From Paucisalibacillus globulus (GTDB lineage Bacteria > Bacillota > Bacilli > Bacillales > Amphibacillaceae): a stretch of DNA of 64,000 nucleotides. The notes beneath the pieces were generated by a model. The model had not been told where the DNA came from, did not search any database, and saw only the letters and a program-made list of their open reading frames with translations. Position numbers and translations under genes: made by a program. The stretch spans positions 248,001 through 312,000 of the forward strand of contig NZ_LT855395.1 of NCBI RefSeq assembly GCF_900184735.1. The letters are read 5' to 3'. Below, piece by piece: positions 59,859 through 64,000 of this stretch; the stretch's first letter is position 1; each line of letters opens with the position of its first letter.

Positions 59859-60608
59859 TTATTCTACTATTGTTACCTTAACTTCTCTTACGCCCCAATT
59901 AAATGCTTCTTCTTTCGTCGGAACGTGAATGTCAATTCGATTTCCTTTGATTGCACTTCCGATATCTCCTGCAATTGCGTAACCATAACCTTCTACATAT
60001 ACCTTAGATCCTAGTGGAATTACATTTGGATCTACAGCAATTACTTTTGCATTTCGATCTTCATTTAAATTAATTCCTGTATAGGTAATTCCAGAACAGC
60101 CATCACATTCTGCTGTATATGCTGTGGCAACAACTGAAAGAGTTTTTCCTTCCGGTTCTTTTTCTTCTTTTTCCTGTTTAGTTTCTTTTGTCATGGTGCT
60201 TGATTTAACCTCTGTAGGTTGAATGGATTTAGCAGCAGCTACTACTTTATGTTCTTCTGCTTCCTGAATTAAAAGTTCTTGTCCAACTAAAATCAGATCA
60301 GATGTTAATTCATTCCATTCTTTAATCTCATCAATCGTTACACCATGTTCTTTCGAGATGCCATAAAGCGTATCTCCTTTTTCTACTAGATACTTTTTAT
60401 AGACAGCTAGTTTTTGTTTTGGATATATTATATTTGTTTCTAAGTCGTTAAGTTCAGTTAATGAGTCTACAGTTGTGTTATGGTCCATTGCGATTCCCCA
60501 TAGGGTTTCTCCTTTTAATACTTCATGTTCTAGCTCTTGTGCAAAGGCATTTGTAGTTGGAGCTAGTAGCATAATTCCTGTAGCTATTGTCGCTACCATC
60601 TTTTTCAT
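59859..60608 (-). CDS. LysM and 3D domain cell-wall protein (YocH-like)
   Basis: 249 residues. Signal peptide (about 1-24, cleavage after NAFA), two LysM peptidoglycan-binding repeats (about 27-70, HEVLKGETLWGIAMDHNTTV; and 72-115, YLVEKGDTLYGISKEHGVTI), a Lys/Glu-rich linker and a C-terminal 3D domain (about 160-249) with its three aspartates in VIAVDPNVIPLG, AIAGDIGSAI and NRIDIHVP. Secreted muralytic enzyme of the YocH type, likely a lytic transglycosylase-like protein. In B. subtilis yocH is activated by WalR, and a WalR-like box lies upstream here. AAGGAGGG precedes the ATG. Confidence 0.9.
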   Translation of the reverse strand: MKKMVATIATGIMLLAPTTNAFAQELEHEVLKGETLWGIAMDHNTTVDSLTELNDLETNIIYPKQKLAVYKKYLVEKGDTLYGISKEHGVTIDEIKEWNELTSDLILVGQELLIQEAEEHKVVAAAKSIQPTEVKSSTMTKETKQEKEEKEPEGKTLSVVATAYTAECDGCSGITYTGINLNEDRNAKVIAVDPNVIPLGSKVYVEGYGYAIAGDIGSAIKGNRIDIHVPTKEEAFNWGVREVKVTIVE

Positions 60609-60679
60609 AGTAGTCCCTCCTTAATTTCCGGACAAGCACTATCGTATCATAGTTTCATAGGCTGTACGGTTACAAGACT

Positions 60680-60696
60680 TTTATAAGTCTGTTACA
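60680..60696 (-). promoter_or_regulatory. Candidate WalR box upstream of the YocH-like gene
   Basis: Minus strand TGTAACAGACTTATAAA: TGTAAC, 5 bp, TATAAA, one mismatch to TGTWAH-N5-TGTWAH, about 75 bases before the ATG. By-eye match in an AT-rich region. Confidence 0.45.
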
Positions 60697-60863
60697 AGGA
60701 TTGCCAAAACTACTATGATTTATTACAAAATTAATAGATTTGAGACAAAAGTAGTATATTACTAGAAAATATTTCTATTTTATAGTTAATAGTCTTGAAA
60801 AAACAAATGGTTGTATTTAAAAAATATTGTTATTTTCGGGTAGATTAATCTGACAAACAGTAT

Positions 60864-60996
60864 ATAGAGACTGTGCGATAATTACTGATATAATTCCACT
60901 CGAGGAGGCTGAGGCTGGGCCCGCGGAAAGCGTAGTGTATTTCCGCAGCGGATATGTTGCTCAGACCAAAATCCTTAGGTATCGTTCAGTTTCTAT
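60864..60996. mobile_element. MITE-like element, copy E (internally deleted)
   Basis: 133 bp between the LysM/3D gene and the peptide-binding protein gene. Ends: ATAGAGACTGTGCGATAA at 60864 and the inverted GTATCGTTCAGTTTCTAT ending at 60996. Inside only half an arm remains: CTCGAGGAGGCTGAGGC, then GGGCCCGCGGAAAGCG and GTGTATTTCCGCAGCGG. It shows that the ends define a unit even when the inside is lost. The rest of the 460-bp gap holds the WalR-like box and the terminator at 61025. Confidence 0.72.
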
Positions 60997-61024
60997 AAAT
61001 AGCAAGAATCTTTTGCTGAATACA

Positions 61025-61062
61025 AAAAACGAAGAAGCGACTAGGCTTCTCCGTTTTTTTTT
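61025..61062 (-). terminator. Intrinsic terminator of the oppA-like gene
   Basis: Minus-strand AACGGAGAAGC / GCTTCTTCGTT with six T. Confidence 0.87.
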
Positions 61063-61069
61063 AAAATTA

Positions 61070-62953
61070 TTACTCGTGCTTGAATGGCTCTTCTTGAGTT
61101 ACTGCTAACTCATGACGACCCATTGTGCTACCGTAATCGATTGCGTAGTTAAGTACTCGGTTGTTTACAGGGATTAATACAGCACGGTAAAGTGTAGGGA
61201 ATACTGGGATATCCTCTACCATTAATTCTTGCCATTCTTTGTAGACTTCTTGACGGTAAGCTACATCAAATGCTTCTGGTGAGTTACCAGCAGCAAGTAA
61301 TTCGCTACTCTTCTCACTTTCATATCTTGGGAAGTTGAACATTTGGTCTGGACCGTATAATCCATAAGGGTTTACGTCAGTTCCTGTTGACCAAGCACCT
61401 TGATAGATATCAATGTTCGGATCATCTTCACCATTTTGACCTACACGATCATAGAACGCGTTAAACTCTAGTAAACGACCATCGATAAGCTCAACTTTTA
61501 AGCCTACAGCTGCCCATGATTGGATGTAGTATTGAGCTAGAGGCTCTGCCACATCTCCACCTGACATAGAAGCGAAGTTGATTACTAACTCTTCACCGTT
61601 TTTATCTTCACGGATTCCATCACCATCAACATCTACGTATCCAGCTTCGTCAAGAAGCTTCTTAGCTTCATCTGGATTGTATGTTGGTGCTTCTACATCT
61701 GCATTATGATAATCTTTGAACGGTGGAATGATTAGTGAATTTGCTTGCCAACGAAGTCCATTATAGAACTTCTCACCTACAGCATTGTTATCCACTGCAT
61801 ACCACATAGCACGACGAAGATTTACGTCAGCCATTTTCTTGTCTGGATCCATTACAACTTTCTTAGCTTCTGCATCCCAATGTCCAAGTTTAAATCCGAT
61901 GTAAGTATATGCAAGGTCAGTAATTCCTAACCATTCCACGTTACTCATATCCGCATTATCAACGAACTGATCAACAGGGAAGCTGTCAACCATATCTACT
62001 TCACCAGTTTGTAATGCTTGAACAACAGTTGAAGGAGATACTACTTTTAATACAACTTCATCTAGGTTAGGCTCTCCACGCCAGTAGTCTGCGAATTTTT
62101 CGTATACTACAGACTCACCAGGAGTGATACTCTTAACTTTAAATGGTCCCATACCAATTGGGTTTTTACGAACTGCATCAGATTCTTGCATTTCTGCTAC
62201 AGGAATATCTTTGAAGATATGTTTAGGCATTGCGTAAGACCATACACCACCAGTTAATAGTGATGGTTGAGACTCTTTATACGTAATCTTAAGTGTCTTT
62301 TCATCTACAATTTCAATACCAGAGATTGTATCTGCTTCACCAGCATTGTATTCTTCCATACCTACAATGTTAGAGAAATCAGGGCCGTAACGAACTCCAG
62401 TGTAATCTGGGTGTCCAATTACTTCAAATGAGAATGCCCAGTCTTCTGCTTTAACTGGCTCTCCATCATGCCAATTTACATTGTCTTTAATTTTGAATGT
62501 AAATGTTACACCATTTGGATATTCATCAGTTTCGTAAGGCTCTGTAGTAAATTCTGCAGGACCTTCGTTTGTGAATGTGAAGTTTCCATCAGTGTATAGC
62601 ATTGACTCATCAAACCAAGCAATTACTTCTGCATCAGGAGCACCTGAATAGAAGTTATAGTTTAATGTACCTTCAAACACTGTGTCAGAAACTAGACCGA
62701 AAGTAAGCGATCCACCTTCGATTGCTTCACCTTCGTTAGTCTTTGATGTAGCAAAATCGTCGATTGAGTAAAGGCCGTCATCTTCAACAGGCTCTTCCTC
62801 ATCTTCTTTTTCATCATCTTTTGGATCCTCTGTTTCAGTCTTCGGATCGTCTTTCTTCTGGTCATCATCACCAGCTGTGTTGTTGCCACATGCAGCTAAT
62901 ACTAGTAACATTGCAAGCATTAGCGCAAATAGCCACTTTAAACTCTTGCTCAT
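61070..62953 (-). CDS. Oligopeptide ABC transporter substrate-binding lipoprotein (OppA/AppA-like)
   Basis: 627 residues. Lipoprotein signal (LVLAAC, lipidated Cys22), then a very acidic linker of about 45 residues (Asp, Glu, Lys) and the family 5 solute-binding domain from about 60. Markers: GVTFTFKIKDNVNWHDGEPV (about 145), AKAEDWAFSFEVI-type segment, KITYKESQPSLLTGGVW, and NLRRAMWYAVDNNAVGEKFY. It binds peptides outside the membrane and hands them to the Opp permeases. The frame is open to 63022, but AAAGGGAGGG 8 bases before ATG 62953 fixes the start. It follows the OppC-like permease gene by about 190 bp; an RNA hairpin (TGTCGA/TCGACA, 62991-63007) without T run lies between them. Confidence 0.93.
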   Translation of the reverse strand: MSKSLKWLFALMLAMLLVLAACGNNTAGDDDQKKDDPKTETEDPKDDEKEDEEEPVEDDGLYSIDDFATSKTNEGEAIEGGSLTFGLVSDTVFEGTLNYNFYSGAPDAEVIAWFDESMLYTDGNFTFTNEGPAEFTTEPYETDEYPNGVTFTFKIKDNVNWHDGEPVKAEDWAFSFEVIGHPDYTGVRYGPDFSNIVGMEEYNAGEADTISGIEIVDEKTLKITYKESQPSLLTGGVWSYAMPKHIFKDIPVAEMQESDAVRKNPIGMGPFKVKSITPGESVVYEKFADYWRGEPNLDEVVLKVVSPSTVVQALQTGEVDMVDSFPVDQFVDNADMSNVEWLGITDLAYTYIGFKLGHWDAEAKKVVMDPDKKMADVNLRRAMWYAVDNNAVGEKFYNGLRWQANSLIIPPFKDYHNADVEAPTYNPDEAKKLLDEAGYVDVDGDGIREDKNGEELVINFASMSGGDVAEPLAQYYIQSWAAVGLKVELIDGRLLEFNAFYDRVGQNGEDDPNIDIYQGAWSTGTDVNPYGLYGPDQMFNFPRYESEKSSELLAAGNSPEAFDVAYRQEVYKEWQELMVEDIPVFPTLYRAVLIPVNNRVLNYAIDYGSTMGRHELAVTQEEPFKHE

Positions 62954-63146
62954 GCTAAATACCCTCCCTTTTTTATAAACCCTTTTGTTTTGTCGATTTT
63001 CTCGACATTTTATACTCAACATTAATACCGTGAAGTACTAATGTAGGTAACAATTAATTATGATAGACTATTCTTCCAAGCCTCACCTCCCTAAAATCCT
63101 ATGCTTCACACTGCTGAATTATTTAGAAAGCCTTGACTTCTTTCTA

Positions 63147-64000
63147 TTATCCTCTTCTTTGTCTAGCGTCGACGGCACGTCTAAGTGCAGTACCTACGTT
63201 ATTAACAGCTAGCATTAAAAGAAGAATCATGAGAGATGCAGGTACCCAAATCCACCATCTAAATTCTAGAGTTTGTGGGTTTCTAGCATAACTTAGTAGT
63301 GTACCTAAACTAGGTGTACTTTCTGGAAATCCAAATCCTAAGAATGAAAGTCCTGATTCTAAGCCTATGTTTCCTGCTAGATTTATAGTCATGTTAACAA
63401 TAATGATTGAACTTACGTTAGGTAGTAAATGTTTAAATACAACTTTAAAATTAGATGTTCCAAGCGTTCTTGCAGCCTGGATATAGTCCAATTCTTTTTC
63501 GGCAAGCGCTTTTGATCTCACTAGTCTAGCTATTCCCATCCAGAGAAATGCGGTCATAATGAGTGAGAAAGTCCAAACACTATATTTTGGTACAATGGCT
63601 ACGAAAGCAATAACAATCATCGTGAATGGTAAGATTAGGAAGAAGTCTAGGATACGCATCATAATATTATCGATATGACCACCAAAGTATCCAGATACTA
63701 ATCCATAAATGATTCCAATAATCCCAGTCATGAGTGTAACTAGTATTGCAATCGATAATGAATTTCGTGTCCCAATAATCAACTGACCAAACACATCACG
63801 TCCACCATAATCTGTACCTAGAATAAATTCTTCTCCTGGTGGTTCGTAGATAGAGAATAAGTCAACTTTTACTATTTCCTCTTGATCTAGAAATATTGCC
63901 GTCCCATATACAAAAGCCGTAACTCCTATAAGGAATATTAAGGAAATTAATGCTAATTTATCTTTAATTAATTCTCGCCAAACTACACTAAATCCTGAAG
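63147..64000 (-). CDS. Oligopeptide ABC transporter permease (OppC/AppC-like), N-terminus outside window
   Basis: At least 284 codons; the frame is open through base 64000, so the N-terminus is missing. The GTG at 63794 is an internal valine, not the start: upstream in frame come SVVWRELIKDKLALISL, a first membrane helix and EPPGEEFILGTDYGGRDVFG, the standard OppC N-terminal region. The binding-protein-dependent permease domain follows with five more helices and the coupling loop LDYIQAARTLGTSNFKVVFKHLLPN (around 63430-63500). The C-terminus ends RRAVDARQRRG. Membrane channel half of a peptide importer with the OppA-like protein downstream; OppB and ATPases are expected upstream. Confidence 0.93.
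   Translation of the reverse strand, partial: SGFSVVWRELIKDKLALISLIFLIGVTAFVYGTAIFLDQEEIVKVDLFSIYEPPGEEFILGTDYGGRDVFGQLIIGTRNSLSIAILVTLMTGIIGIIYGLVSGYFGGHIDNIMMRILDFFLILPFTMIVIAFVAIVPKYSVWTFSLIMTAFLWMGIARLVRSKALAEKELDYIQAARTLGTSNFKVVFKHLLPNVSSIIIVNMTINLAGNIGLESGLSFLGFGFPESTPSLGTLLSYARNPQTLEFRWWIWVPASLMILLLMLAVNNVGTALRRAVDARQRRG

Noticed and set aside
62991-63007. Terminator between the OppC-like and OppA-like genes
   Set aside because: TGTCGA/TCGACA hairpin is followed by an A-rich, not T-rich, tract in the direction of transcription; more likely an mRNA stability or processing element.

Overview
The window reads as chromosomal DNA of a low-GC, Gram-positive, endospore-forming member of the Bacillaceae, most like the Oceanobacillus/Ornithinibacillus/Virgibacillus group. 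The grounds are spore genes (cwlJ-gerQ behind a SigE-like promoter), the conserved pta/hemQ and ywdI-ywdK-gerQ neighbourhoods, an S-box methionine operon, a ku/ligD repair pair, strong AGGAGG-type ribosome sites with frequent TTG/GTG starts, and well-formed intrinsic terminators. Genus is inference. There is no rRNA, tRNA, prophage or intact transposase gene.

Layout: 1-7.5 kb: S51 peptidase fragment, pta, hemQ, cwlJ-gerQ, ywdK-ywdI and a YjiH-like membrane protein. 7.6-14.2 kb: acyltransferase, a phased tandem array, divergent ku and ligD, then an ECF sigma factor with a putative membrane anti-sigma factor. 14.4-29.1 kb: tcyP, OsmC, chromate transporter, pgcA, AI-2E-type transporter, a second phased array, a CPA1 antiporter and recQ. 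29.1-34.5 kb: DUF421 protein, methyltransferase, S41 peptidase, aminopeptidase and an HxlR regulator. 35-40.5 kb: the histidine degradation operon hutHUIG with a cre-overlapped promoter and a leader terminator. 40.6-46.7 kb: a 52-bp tandem array, amino-acid symporter, thioesterase, cardiolipin synthase, short SDR and methionine gamma-lyase. 47.4-52.4 kb: rarD, then the SAM riboswitch and metY-metX-hom. 52.7-57.2 kb: YpmR/YpmS-like pair, cysteine hydrolase, ABC-F protein and a third phased array. 57.3-64 kb: kbl-tdh, a LysM/3D cell-wall protein and an Opp-type transporter cut by the window end.

How the genes work together: three amino-acid catabolic units (hut, methionine gamma-lyase, kbl-tdh) each have a perfect or one-mismatch CcpA cre site near the start, so the region carries a glucose-repressed amino-acid scavenging programme supported by peptide uptake (Opp), peptidases and amino-acid symporters. 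Methionine synthesis from aspartate semialdehyde to homocysteine is one SAM-controlled operon.

The most unusual content is between genes. Three unlinked arrays (8.8-9.4, 22.4-22.9 and 56.8-57.2 kb) are built on one 21-bp register, GGGCRCAT plus 13 variable bases, repeated about 18 to 30 times with nearly no register slip. 21 bp is two turns of B-DNA. A fourth array (40.6-41.1 kb) has a strict 52-bp period, five turns. A separate family of MITE-like elements (four copies plus a remnant) has 18-bp terminal inverted repeats and modular inner arms that appear to have been swapped between copies. These arrays and elements generate many spurious open frames, which are not reported as genes.
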